Assembly (NCBI GenBank): GCA_041490445.1 | Contig: JBGPTF010000015.1 | Coordinates: 1 to 64,000, forward strand | From: JBGPTF01 sp041490445 | GTDB lineage: Bacteria; Acidobacteriota; Terriglobia; Acidiferrales; UBA7541 | Reading direction: 5' to 3' | Length of the DNA stretch: 64,000 nucleotides | Shown here: positions 42,924 to 51,303 of the stretch, piece by piece | Layout: the number at the start of each line of letters is the position of its first letter | Numbering within the stretch: position 1 is the first letter of the stretch | The notes under the pieces: generated by a model | Databases searched by the model: none | What the model was told of the DNA's origin: nothing | Seen by the model: the letters and a program-made list of their open reading frames with translations, nothing else | Made by a program: the position numbers and the translations under genes

Positions 42924-43031
42924 GGCTAACGATCGAATTCAGGTGGCGCGAGAGTAGCCTTCAAGCTGCATCCTGATCTTTAGATCTTGAGAAACAATCA
43001 TTCGCGGCTCACCTGCAACCACGTGTTGGGC
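42924..43031 (-). other. attC site (attC-1)
   Basis: Minus strand: R'' GCCCAAC (43031-43025), L'' ACGTGGTTGCAGGTGAGCCG, L' TCTCGCGCCACCTGAATTCG, R' GTTAGCC (42930-42924). GCAGGTG-(AGC)CGCGA pairs with TCGCGCCACCTG. The site is 108 bases and precedes the first recognisable cassette gene, so another, gene-poor cassette or array start lies at higher coordinates. Confidence 0.82.
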
Positions 43032-43507
43032 ACATCTTATCTCCAAAAATGCCCGCCATGGTCGCTGATTCCGCCGGTCTCTCCCTTGTGTTGCGGGGGC
43101 GTCTATTTATGCAGCCGCGAACAATGGCGGTGAGGTTCTAAACGCCTCCCATCCTTGGACAAAGAGCTCGTCAGCCGTCCCCACACCCTAAGGATCGGTT
43201 TTCCGCACTCGCGGGATCCCATTGTCGTGCATCTCGGCAGCAGAATAGTTCACGAAGACAGCTTTTCACATAAGTGACCGAGATCACGCCTCCCCGGAAG
43301 CCCCTGCGTCCAAGTGGGCGGCTTACTGGAGACTGACACATTCCCGAACTCCCTTCTCGCCGTCCTTCCCAGAAATGATCACGCCACGAAGAATCGCGAC
43401 GGGGCGGCCTCAGGCTCATTTTGCAATCGAACCCGACAAGAGAAACTGGAATCCCCGCCTTCAACGGCGCTTGCGCTCCCTCTGTCCCTCGGGTAAAAGA
43501 TTAGCCT
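43032..43507. other. Gene-poor stretch at the array edge
   Basis: This stretch of 476 bases shows no integrase, no attI I can recognise and no convincing gene. A minus-strand frame at 43171-43464 lacks a ribosome site and has no recognisable features. A GTTTAGA-like box near 43138 could be a decayed attC end. The cinA start follows. Confidence 0.4.
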
Positions 43508-44761
43508 GTGAATGCTGAGATCATCGCGGTCGGCTCGGAACTGCTGACACCGTTCCGCCTGGATACGAACTCCCTGTTCCTCACCGCGGAGCTGAACAGC
43601 CTGGGGATTCGCGTCACGCGAAAAGTCGTCGTGGGCGACGATCGCGCCCTTCTCCGCGAAGCCTTTCGCGAGGCCCTCGAGCGCGTCGAGCTTGTGGTCT
43701 CGAGCGGCGGCCTCGGTCCGACGGCCGATGACCTGACGCGCGAGACCGTGGCAGACCTGCTCGGCCGGCGATTGCTGCGCGACGAGGCGATCCTGCGGAC
43801 CATCGAGGCGCGTTTCCAGCGCTTTGGCCGCTCCATGCCGGAGATCAACGTCCGCCAGGCAATGGTGCCCGAAGGCGCCACGGTGCTGGCCAACCCGCGC
43901 GGCACCGCCCCGGGTCTGTGGCTCGAAGCGGATGGCCGCATCGTTCTGCTGCTGCCGGGGCCGCCGCCAGAACTTGAGCCGATGTTTCGCAACGAAGTGA
44001 AGCCGCGCCTGGCGAAGCGCGCGCCCGGCCTGCGCCTGTTCTCGCGCGACGTGCGCATCGCCGGGCTGCCGGAATCGGACGTCGAGCAGCGCGTCGCGCC
44101 GATTTACACGCAGTACCGCGAAGCGGAAACAACGATTCTCGCCGCTCCGGGTGAGATTCAATTGCACCCGCGCGTGTGGTCCGCCGATGCCGCGGGGGCT
44201 GAAAAGTTGCTGAGCGAGATGGTCGAGCGAATCGTGCTGGCGCTCGGCGATTACGTATTCACCACCTCCGGCGAAACGCTGGAAGAAGTTGTCGCCGTGA
44301 CGCTGATTTTCAATCGCGCTACGGTCGCCGTCGCCGAAAGCTGCACCGGCGGCCTGCTGGCGGAGCGGTTGACCGACATTCCGGGGAGTTCCGCCTATTT
44401 TCGCGGCGGCGTTGTGTGCTATAGCAACGACTTGAAGACGGCCTGGGTGGATGTGCCGGCCGAACTGATCGAGACGAAGGGCGCAGTGAGCTCCGAAGTG
44501 GCGCTGGCGATGGCCGAAGGAGTTCGGCGGCACACCGGCGCGACGCTGGGCCTGAGCGTCACCGGAATCGCCGGCCCCGGCGGCGGCTCACACGCGAAAC
44601 CGGTGGGGACGGTGCACATCGGGCTGGCGGATGAGAGCGGTGCGCGCGAGCGCGTCTTCCGCTTCCCGGGCGACCGCGATCGCATCCGCCACCAGGCATC
44701 GCAGGCAGCGCTCGACATGACGCGGCGGCACTTCCTGCGCCGCGCGCGCGCGAAGGTCTGA
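43508..44761 (+). CDS. cinA: CinA-like protein (nicotinamide mononucleotide deamidase type)
   Basis: The 417 residues hold an N-terminal MoCF/COG1058 domain (AEIIAVGSELLTPFRLDTNS, VSSGGLGPTADDLTRETVAD, LLPGPPPELEPMF) and a C-terminal CinA/PncC domain (VAVAESCTGGLLAERLTDIP, YSNDLKTAWVDVP, GLSVTGIAGPGGG). The C-terminal part deamidates NMN in pyridine-nucleotide salvage; the N-terminal part is a CoA/ADP-ribose type hydrolase in studied homologues. GTG 43508 starts the operon cinA-thpR-plsY-gpsA. Confidence 0.94.
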   Translation: MNAEIIAVGSELLTPFRLDTNSLFLTAELNSLGIRVTRKVVVGDDRALLREAFREALERVELVVSSGGLGPTADDLTRETVADLLGRRLLRDEAILRTIEARFQRFGRSMPEINVRQAMVPEGATVLANPRGTAPGLWLEADGRIVLLLPGPPPELEPMFRNEVKPRLAKRAPGLRLFSRDVRIAGLPESDVEQRVAPIYTQYREAETTILAAPGEIQLHPRVWSADAAGAEKLLSEMVERIVLALGDYVFTTSGETLEEVVAVTLIFNRATVAVAESCTGGLLAERLTDIPGSSAYFRGGVVCYSNDLKTAWVDVPAELIETKGAVSSEVALAMAEGVRRHTGATLGLSVTGIAGPGGGSHAKPVGTVHIGLADESGARERVFRFPGDRDRIRHQASQAALDMTRRHFLRRARAKV

Positions 44762-44764
44762 AGC

Positions 44765-45328
44765 GTGCGCGTCTTTGTCGCCATCGAAGTGCCCGCCGAG
44801 GTTCGCCGCGCAATCGGCGATTTGATCGCAAAGCTTGAAAACACGTGTCGCGGGGCGCGCTGGGTGCGTCGGGAGGCGATGCATATCACGCTGAAATTCA
44901 TCGGCGAAGTCAGCGAAGAAAAAACCGCGAGGATACGGGCCGCGCTCGGCAGCGTTTCTGCGCCCCTTCCCATGGAGATCCATTTTCGCGAAACCGGTTT
45001 TTTCCCCAACGCGAAACACCCGCGCGTCTTCTGGGCGGACATCGAAGCGCCGCCAAGCCTCGCCGCACTTGCCGGCGCAATCGAGCGCACTCTCGAGCCG
45101 CTCGGCATTCCGCCAGAACTGCGCCCGTTCCAGCCGCACCTCACGCTCGCGCGATTCAAATCCGAAGACGGCCTGCTTCAACTTTGCCGGGAGCTTGAGC
45201 GGCTGGGGCCGGTGGATTTTGGCTCGACGGTCGCGCGGGAGTTCCATCTCTTCCAGAGCGCCTTGAAGCCGGCCGGCGCCGTGTACACACGGCTTGCCAG
45301 TTATCCGTTCGCGGAAGGCGGCGCATGA
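44765..45328 (+). CDS. thpR: RNA 2',3'-cyclic phosphodiesterase
   Basis: ThpR (LigT) opens 2',3'-cyclic phosphates on RNA ends and can ligate tRNA halves. The 187 residues have the two HxTx catalytic motifs, MHITLKFIGE (about residue 40) and FQPHLTLARF (about 122), in the 2H phosphoesterase fold. GTG 44765 lies 3 bases after the cinA stop; the stop overlaps plsY by 4 bases. Confidence 0.92.
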   Translation: MRVFVAIEVPAEVRRAIGDLIAKLENTCRGARWVRREAMHITLKFIGEVSEEKTARIRAALGSVSAPLPMEIHFRETGFFPNAKHPRVFWADIEAPPSLAALAGAIERTLEPLGIPPELRPFQPHLTLARFKSEDGLLQLCRELERLGPVDFGSTVAREFHLFQSALKPAGAVYTRLASYPFAEGGA

Positions 45329-45936
45329 TGCCCCCGTGGACGAGCATCGCCATCGCCTACTTGCTTGGCTCGATTCCGTTCGGCTATTTGATCGTAAAAA
45401 GCCGGCAGGGCCGCGACGTGCGCGCCGCAGGCAGCGGAAACATCGGCGCGGCGAACGTGACGCGCGTCGCCGGGGCGGCCGCCGGGCTCCTGACGCTCGC
45501 GCTCGACGCCGGGAAGGGTTACCTCGCGGTCTGGATTGCCGCCCGCCTCGCGCACGGAAACATTCGCTGGATGATCGTGGCCGCGCTGTGTGCGATCATC
45601 GGGCATCTGTTTCCGGTTTGGCTGGGATTCCGCGGCGGGCGCGGCGTGGCGACGGGCGTGGGCGTGTTTCTTCCCATCTGCTGGTCGGCCGTGGTGGCGG
45701 CGCTGGCGATTTGGATTCTCGTGGTGATTTTCTGGCGCTACGTGTCCCTCGGCTCGATCGTGGCTGCGGCGGCGATGCCGCTGCTGTTCTACGCACTCTA
45801 TGCCCCGCCCCACGCCCCGCCGCACATCGCCTCGCTCGGTTCCGTTGTCATTTCGGTCCTCATCATCTGGCGTCATCGTCCCAACATCGAGCGGCTGATC
45901 GAGGGCACCGAAAACCGCCTGAAGCTTCGCCGGTAA
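45325..45936 (+). CDS. plsY: Acyl-phosphate glycerol-3-phosphate acyltransferase PlsY
   Basis: PlsY makes lysophosphatidic acid in the membrane from acyl-phosphate and glycerol 3-phosphate. The 203 residues show five membrane segments with YLLGSIPFGYLIVKSRQGRD, AGSGNIGAANVTRVAG, GHLFPVWLGFRGGRGVATG and the C-terminal HRPNIERLIEGTENRL. It begins inside the thpR stop (ATGA) and is followed at once by gpsA, which supplies its glycerol 3-phosphate. Confidence 0.95.
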   Translation: MMPPWTSIAIAYLLGSIPFGYLIVKSRQGRDVRAAGSGNIGAANVTRVAGAAAGLLTLALDAGKGYLAVWIAARLAHGNIRWMIVAALCAIIGHLFPVWLGFRGGRGVATGVGVFLPICWSAVVAALAIWILVVIFWRYVSLGSIVAAAAMPLLFYALYAPPHAPPHIASLGSVVISVLIIWRHRPNIERLIEGTENRLKLRR

Positions 45937-45940
45937 GCAA

Positions 45941-46945
45941 ATGAAGAAAATCGCCATCATCGGTGCGGGTAGCTGGGGCACAGCGCTGACGATCGCGCTC
46001 AGCCGCAGCCGTCAGCCGCATCGCATCGCCCTGTGGGTGTACGAAAAAGAAGTCGCGGAATCCTTGCGCGCGCGCCGCGTCAACGAAATCTTTCTGCCCG
46101 GCTTCGAAGTGGCGCGCGAGCTGGAGGTAACGCAGGATCTCGGCGAAGCCCTTCGCGACGCGCAGACCGTTCTCGGCGTGATGCCGTCGGCGCACGCGCG
46201 CCGGATGTACGCGGCGATCCTCCCGCACCTCTCGCCGCAGACGGCGATCGTCAGCGCGACCAAGGGACTTGAGCCCGAGACGCTGCTGCGCATGACGCAG
46301 GTGATTGAGCAGGTCGTCGCCGAAAAATTTCCGCCGCGCGTCGCGGCTCTTTCCGGCCCCTCTTTCGCGCGCGAAGTGGCGCGCGGCGATCCCACCGCTG
46401 TCGTGATCTCATCGCCGGATGCGCAGCTTGCCGCCAAGGTGCAGGAGGAACTTTCCGGCCCGACGTTTCGCCTGTACACGAATGCGGATGTCGTTGGCGT
46501 CGAGCTGGGCGGCGCGGTGAAGAATGTGATTGCCATCGCCGCCGGAGTGATCGAAGGGCTCGGCTTCGGCTTCAACACCACCGCCGCGCTGATCACGCGC
46601 GGGCTCGCGGAGATGTCGCGGCTGGGGGGCGCGCTTGGCGCTCGGCCGGAAACCATGGCCGGCCTCGCCGGGATGGGAGACCTGGTGCTCACCTGCACGG
46701 GCGCGCTCAGCCGCAACCGCACGGTCGGCGTCGAACTCGGCAAGGGCCGCCGGCTCGAAGAAATCACCGGCTCGATGCGCATGGTCGCCGAAGGCGTGGG
46801 GACCACCGCGGCAACGCGAACCCTGGCGCGCCGGCTCGGCATCGAGATGCCCATCACCGAACAAATGTATGCCGTCCTGTACGAGGGCCGTCCCCCGCGC
46901 GACGCGATCCGGGAACTGATGGAGCGCCGTCTGAAACACGAATAG
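45941..46945 (+). CDS. gpsA: Glycerol-3-phosphate dehydrogenase [NAD(P)+]
   Basis: GpsA reduces dihydroxyacetone phosphate to sn-glycerol 3-phosphate for phospholipid synthesis. The 334 residues show the Rossmann loop IAIIGAGSWGTALTIALS, ATKGLEPETLLRMTQV, LSGPSFAREVARGDPTAVVI, the catalytic Lys in GGAVKNVIAIAAGV, and MAGLAGMGDLVLTCTGALSR. It forms a functional pair with plsY. Confidence 0.96.
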   Translation: MKKIAIIGAGSWGTALTIALSRSRQPHRIALWVYEKEVAESLRARRVNEIFLPGFEVARELEVTQDLGEALRDAQTVLGVMPSAHARRMYAAILPHLSPQTAIVSATKGLEPETLLRMTQVIEQVVAEKFPPRVAALSGPSFAREVARGDPTAVVISSPDAQLAAKVQEELSGPTFRLYTNADVVGVELGGAVKNVIAIAAGVIEGLGFGFNTTAALITRGLAEMSRLGGALGARPETMAGLAGMGDLVLTCTGALSRNRTVGVELGKGRRLEEITGSMRMVAEGVGTTAATRTLARRLGIEMPITEQMYAVLYEGRPPRDAIRELMERRLKHE

Positions 46946-47068
46946 CCCCGCCCGGAACGCCACCGCCGGTTTCCCCGCCTCCGTTGCGTAACCGACAACG
47001 CGCAGTACCGGAGTCCCGTTGTCTTTCTGCGAACGGCTTGGCTACGATGCAAAGGTTGGGCTCTCCCG

Positions 47069-48832
47069 ATGCGGCTTGACTACCTCAAAAGGCCCAGTGT
47101 CCGCCGTCTGCGCATCCTCTGGATTGTGCTGGGCGCTTTGCTGCTCGTCAGCGTGGTACCCCTCTGGCTGTACTACCGCCAGGTGCTGCGCATCAGCCGG
47201 GAAAAACTCCAGGATACGGAGCGCGTGCAGCAGACGGAGATCACGCGCTCGATTGCGGAAGAAACGCTCCAATTCGAATCGCATCTGCGCGAGCAACTGA
47301 TCAGCGAACGGCAGGTGCTGGCCTTAACCGGCTGGATCGTGAACGTGGACGATTCCGTCCACTCCCCGCAGTTGACCCGTCTGCTGCAGAATTTCGTCGA
47401 GAACAATCGCGACATTCTGTACGTCACCGCGGTCGCCACGGATGCCAAAGGCGAATCGGCCGGCAGCTTCCGCGCCGACCTGGACCCCTTCGTGGACAAA
47501 GCCCTGAAACGCGCGTTCACCGCCAGTGTCCAGGAATTGAATTCCGTCAGCGGCACGTTTGCGGTGGGGCCGGAGAACCGTCCCGCCTTCGTGGTTTCGG
47601 TGCCGCTGATGCAGGACGGCCAGTTCACCGGGATGCTGGCCGCGGTCGTCTCGCTCGACACGGTGCTTCGCCGCTTGAAAGATGTAAGCGTGCGCGACCG
47701 CACGGTCTACATCGTGGACGGCAACGGACAAATCATCGCGCATCCCGACACAACCGAAATGGTGCCCGGCCGTGATGTCAGCGATTCCTCGGAGGTCGTC
47801 CGCACCTTCGAGGAACAGCCGCAGGGGCTGCGAGCCACGGCCACGATGGAATACACCCTGCTGGAAAAGAACCGGCCCGTTCCCACCACCGGGACGTACA
47901 GCACGATTCCGGAACTGCACTGGGCCGTCATCGCTCAGCGGAGCATGGAGAAAGCCAGCATTGATGCCGGCATGCAGGACCTCAGGTCCCAGGCCCTGCG
48001 CTTCGTCATCGGCGTCACTTTCGTGGCGCTGGTGTTCGGGTACCTCTTCGCGCTCGGCATCACGCGCCCCATCCGCGGCCTGGTGGATTCCACGCGCGCT
48101 ATCAGCCGCGCCGAATTCCACGAGCGCGCCGAGGTGCAAGGCGCCGCCGAAATCAGCGAATTGGCCGAGACGTTCAACAACATGGCTGGCGACATCGAGC
48201 TGTATGTCGAGCGCCTGAAGCAGGCCGCCGCAGAGAACCGCGAGCTCTTCCTCGGCTCGATCCGCATGCTCGCGGCCGCCATCGACGAAAAGGATCCCTA
48301 CACCCGCGGCCATTCCGGGCGCGTCGCGAAGTATTCCGTGATCATCGGCGAACAACTTGGCCTGACTCCCGAAGAGCTTGACCGCCTCCGCATTTCCGCG
48401 CTGCTCCATGACGTCGGCAAGATCGGCGTGGACGACCGCGTCCTCAAGAAGCCCGGCACCCTGACCGACGAGGAATTCGATTTGATGAAGCAGCACCCGG
48501 CGAAGGGCGCGAACATCATGCGGCCGGTCGCGCAACTCAAGGACATGCTCCCCGGCATCGAATTGCACCACGAACACATGGATGGGCGCGGATACCCCTA
48601 CGGCCTGCACGGCGAAGATATTCCGATGATGGCCCGCATCATTGCCGTCTCGGACACCTTCGATGCCATGACCACGAACCGGCCATATCAATCCGCCAAG
48701 GAAGCGGACTACGCGCTCGAACTGATTCTCAAGCTGTCGGGCACGAAGTTTGATCCCGCTGTCACCGCAGCGCTCGACTCCGCGGTGCGTGCAGGACTCT
48801 TGCACACCACCGCCGCCCTCGTCGAAGTCTAG
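47069..48832 (+). CDS. Membrane HD-GYP cyclic-di-GMP phosphodiesterase receptor
   Basis: The protein has 587 residues: a membrane segment (about 12-33), a periplasmic dCache-like sensor (to about 300), a second membrane segment (about 314-335) and a HAMP domain (ALGITRPIRGLVDSTRAISR). An HD-GYP domain (about 390-560) carries HSGRVAKYS, LLHDVGKIGVDD, LHHEHMDGRGYPYGL and SDTFDAMTTNRPY. HD-GYP enzymes hydrolyse c-di-GMP. The HHExxDGxGYP motif is intact. The ligand is unknown. Confidence 0.92.
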   Translation: MRLDYLKRPSVRRLRILWIVLGALLLVSVVPLWLYYRQVLRISREKLQDTERVQQTEITRSIAEETLQFESHLREQLISERQVLALTGWIVNVDDSVHSPQLTRLLQNFVENNRDILYVTAVATDAKGESAGSFRADLDPFVDKALKRAFTASVQELNSVSGTFAVGPENRPAFVVSVPLMQDGQFTGMLAAVVSLDTVLRRLKDVSVRDRTVYIVDGNGQIIAHPDTTEMVPGRDVSDSSEVVRTFEEQPQGLRATATMEYTLLEKNRPVPTTGTYSTIPELHWAVIAQRSMEKASIDAGMQDLRSQALRFVIGVTFVALVFGYLFALGITRPIRGLVDSTRAISRAEFHERAEVQGAAEISELAETFNNMAGDIELYVERLKQAAAENRELFLGSIRMLAAAIDEKDPYTRGHSGRVAKYSVIIGEQLGLTPEELDRLRISALLHDVGKIGVDDRVLKKPGTLTDEEFDLMKQHPAKGANIMRPVAQLKDMLPGIELHHEHMDGRGYPYGLHGEDIPMMARIIAVSDTFDAMTTNRPYQSAKEADYALELILKLSGTKFDPAVTAALDSAVRAGLLHTTAALVEV

Positions 48833-48931
48833 CCGCTCCCTTTCCTGCGCGATCCTCGCGGAACACCCAACCGGAGCGCCCTCTGCTAGAATGGCTGGCT
48901 TCGCGTGCGCCTTGGCCGCGCGCCGTCTGCC

Positions 48932-49873
48932 ATGATCTCGCTCTTCGGAAAACCCGGACCATCGCTGCTCGAACGGCTGAAGCAGTCCGTTACGAAGACT
49001 CGCTCGGAACTGGCCGCCAAAGTCGAACAGATCCTCACCGGCGACCGGCCGGTTGATCCCGCGGTCCTCAGCCAGCTCGAGGCCGCGCTGCTTTCGGCCG
49101 ACATCGGCGTGGCCACGACGCGCGAAGTACTTGCGGCGCTGCGCCAGCAGGTGAACGAACGCGCCCTCGCCGGCTCCGCGGAGTTCCGGGCGGAACTGAA
49201 GAACCAGATCCTGCGCGTCCTGGCAACGCCAGCCGTTTCTTCGAACGGGCAAACGGACGCCGCGCCGCGCGTGATCTTCGTTGTCGGCGTAAACGGCTCC
49301 GGAAAAACGACGACGATCGGCAAGCTGGCGCACCGGTTGAAACAGGAAGGCCGCACCGTGCTGCTCTGCGCCGCCGATACGTTTCGCGCCGCCGCCGCGG
49401 AACAGCTCGACATCTGGGCGCGGCGCGCCGGCGCGGACTTGATCAAGCAGAAGCCCGGCGCCGATCCCGCCGCGGTCGTCTACGACGCGCTTGTCGCCGC
49501 GCGTGCACGCCATGCGGATGCCGTGATCGTGGACACTGCCGGCCGGCTGCATACAAAATCGAATCTGATGGCCGAACTCGAAAAAATGAAGCGCACCGCC
49601 GCGAAGCTCATTCCCGGCGCGCCGCACGACGTTCTTCTGGTGATGGACGCGACCACCGGCCAGAACGGGCTTTCCCAGGCGCGCGAATTCACCGGCCATG
49701 TCGGTGTCACCGGCATCGTGCTGACGAAACTCGACGGCACGGCGAAGGGCGGCATTGTCGTGGCCATCGCGCGCGAAATTGGCCTGCCGATCCGCTTCGT
49801 CGGCACCGGCGAACAGATAGACGATCTGGTGCCCTTTGACGCGCAAACCTTCGTCAATTCGCTCTTCGACTGA
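48932..49873 (+). CDS. ftsY: Signal recognition particle receptor FtsY
   Basis: FtsY is the GTPase that docks SRP-ribosome complexes at the membrane. The 313 residues form an N domain and G domain with the P-loop VGVNGSGKTTTIGKLAHRLK, LLCAADTFRAAAAEQL, IVDTAGRLHTKSNLM and VLTKLDGTAKGGIVVAI. There is no long acidic A domain, as in many non-enterobacterial FtsY proteins. ATG 48932 gives MISLFGKPGPSLLERLKQS, the expected start. Confidence 0.95.
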   Translation: MISLFGKPGPSLLERLKQSVTKTRSELAAKVEQILTGDRPVDPAVLSQLEAALLSADIGVATTREVLAALRQQVNERALAGSAEFRAELKNQILRVLATPAVSSNGQTDAAPRVIFVVGVNGSGKTTTIGKLAHRLKQEGRTVLLCAADTFRAAAAEQLDIWARRAGADLIKQKPGADPAAVVYDALVAARARHADAVIVDTAGRLHTKSNLMAELEKMKRTAAKLIPGAPHDVLLVMDATTGQNGLSQAREFTGHVGVTGIVLTKLDGTAKGGIVVAIAREIGLPIRFVGTGEQIDDLVPFDAQTFVNSLFD

Positions 49874-49910
49874 CACGGTCGCACCCAGCCAGTCACCTGA
49901 CGCGCGCTGG

Positions 49911-50993
49911 ATGGACCGCGCACTCGCGCTCGCCCGCCGCGGCGAAGCGCTTGCCCACCCGAATCCGCTGGTCGGCGCAGTGCTCGTGAAGCGCGGCCGC
50001 ATTGTCGGCGAAGGCTTTCATCGTTACGAAGGCCGCGCGCACGCCGAAGTGCTTGCGATGGAACAAGCGGGCAAAGCGGCGCGTGGCGCAACGCTCTATG
50101 TGAATCTCGAGCCCTGCTGCCACACCGGCCGCACCGCTCCGTGTACGCCAGCGATTCTCGCGGCGGGAATCACGCGCGTCGTCGCGGCGATGCGTGACCC
50201 GAATCGCGCGGTCTCCGGCCGCGGATTCGCCCGCTTGCGGCGGGCCGGCGTGAAGGTGACGGCCGGCGTGCGCGAGGAAGAAGCGCGGCGCTTGAATGAG
50301 CCATTCGCCTGCTGGATTCGCACGCGGCGGCCGTTCGTCACGCTGAAGTCCGCGGCGACGCTCGACGGCCGGATCGGATTGCCGGGCCATTCCGTGACGT
50401 GGATCACCTCGCCCGCATCCCGTGAAGAAGTCCAGCGCCTGCGCCACGCCTCCGATGCACTGCTCACCGGCATCGGCACCGTTCTCGCCGATGATCCGCG
50501 CCTCACCGATCGCACCGGCCGCCCGCGCCGCCGCCCGCTTCTGCGCGTGATTCTCGATTCGCGCTTGCGCCTTCCGCTGCGCTCGAAGCTGGTGCGTTCG
50601 GCTCGCGGCGACGTCCTCGTCTTCACCACGCGGCCGGAAAACTCCGCGCGGGCGCGCGCATTGCGGCGGGCAGGCGTCGAAGTGGTGCGCGTTCGCAGCG
50701 ATCGCGGGCGCGTGGATTTGCGGACCGCTCTGCGCGAGTTGGGCCGCCGCGAAATCCTGAGCGTCCTCCTCGAAGGCGGCGCGGAATTGAATGGCGCCGC
50801 CCTCCGCGCCGGAATCGTGGATAAGATCATCCTGTTCCTTGCCCCGAAAATCCTGGGCAGCGCCGCCGTCCCTTTTGCCGCTGGCCCCTTCGGCTCCAGC
50901 CCCTGGCGCTCTCTCGCCGCCGCGCCAACTCTTCGCATTTCCCGCATCGCGCGCTTTGGCCCCGACCTCATGCTCGAAGTTTACCTGCCGTAG
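49911..50993 (+). CDS. ribD: Bifunctional riboflavin deaminase-reductase
   Basis: RibD deaminates the pyrimidine intermediate and reduces its ribosyl group. The N-terminal zinc deaminase has NPLVGAVLV, GRAHAEVLAM and EPCCHTGRTAPCTPAI; the C-terminal reductase begins FVTLKSAATLDGRI and includes LLEGGAELNGAAL. ATG 49911 (360 residues) fits the deaminase start; a longer frame from TTG 49836 runs inside ftsY. The usual partner ribE lies 3.2 kb away at 54236, with the retron island in between. Confidence 0.95.
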   Translation: MDRALALARRGEALAHPNPLVGAVLVKRGRIVGEGFHRYEGRAHAEVLAMEQAGKAARGATLYVNLEPCCHTGRTAPCTPAILAAGITRVVAAMRDPNRAVSGRGFARLRRAGVKVTAGVREEEARRLNEPFACWIRTRRPFVTLKSAATLDGRIGLPGHSVTWITSPASREEVQRLRHASDALLTGIGTVLADDPRLTDRTGRPRRRPLLRVILDSRLRLPLRSKLVRSARGDVLVFTTRPENSARARALRRAGVEVVRVRSDRGRVDLRTALRELGRREILSVLLEGGAELNGAALRAGIVDKIILFLAPKILGSAAVPFAAGPFGSSPWRSLAAAPTLRISRIARFGPDLMLEVYLP

Positions 50994-51042
50994 GCACGGC
51001 TTGCCTGCCGTAGGCATGGCTCGTCTGCCGCAGGCATGGCCT
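50985..51042 (+). repeat. Three 20-base tandem repeats with TGCC..GGCA palindromes
   Basis: CTGCCGTAGGCA-type units start at 50985, 51005 and 51025, exactly 20 bases apart. Each contains a TGCC-GTA-GGCA hairpin; the first overlaps the ribD stop. This marks the left edge of the accessory island and could be a regional repeat or a termination signal. Confidence 0.6.
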
Positions 51043-51219
51043 CACTCCGCTCCTCTCGCGACCTCTTTAATCCCACGCGCCTCCCCGCTCCCAGCGCGCT
51101 CTGTCAGTCCAAACCTTGGCCACAGCTTGACCGGGGTGAGGAATCTGCTTCTCCCGACCGACGCACCTGACCCGTCAGCGTCGAGAGTAGCTATTTCCTA
51201 TCTTAGGTTTTATTTAGAC

Positions 51220-51249
51220 AAGGGACGAGTTCGCCGCGAACGTCGCCTT
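51220..51249. repeat. Inverted repeat downstream of the retron operon
   Basis: AAGGGACGAGTTCGC (51220-51234) faces GCGAACGTCGCCTT (51236-51249), about 13 pairs with one bulge. On the minus strand it lies 55 bases after the RT stop and could end the retron transcript; no T-run follows on either strand. Confidence 0.45.
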
Positions 51250-51303
51250 GCAGAAACCTGATAAATTACGGGGAGGATAGAACCAGAGAAGACCGGACGC
51301 AAA

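Larger units (their letters stand above)
39384..43031 (-). mobile_element. Integron cassette array lacking a visible integrase (CALIN)
   Basis: About eight attC recombination sites, all oriented to the minus strand, are spaced between short genes and gene-poor cassettes between the IPT/NHL gene and cinA. Each site has an R'' box ending in AAC, an R' box starting GTT, and imperfectly pairing L''/L' segments, some with the typical unpaired bases. The left end at 39384-39390 has only a GTATAAC half-site, suggesting truncation. No IntI-like reading frame is in the window, so this is either a cluster of attC sites without integrase or the array served by an integrase elsewhere. Confidence 0.85.

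Noticed and set aside
42884..43507. Integrase gene or attI site beside the cassette array
   Set aside because: No reading frame with tyrosine-recombinase motifs is present on either strand; the only recombination site visible is another attC.
47324..50002. 892-codon open frame antisense to the HD-GYP gene and ftsY
   Set aside because: Same reason: it mirrors real genes whose motifs are intact and has no recognisable domain.
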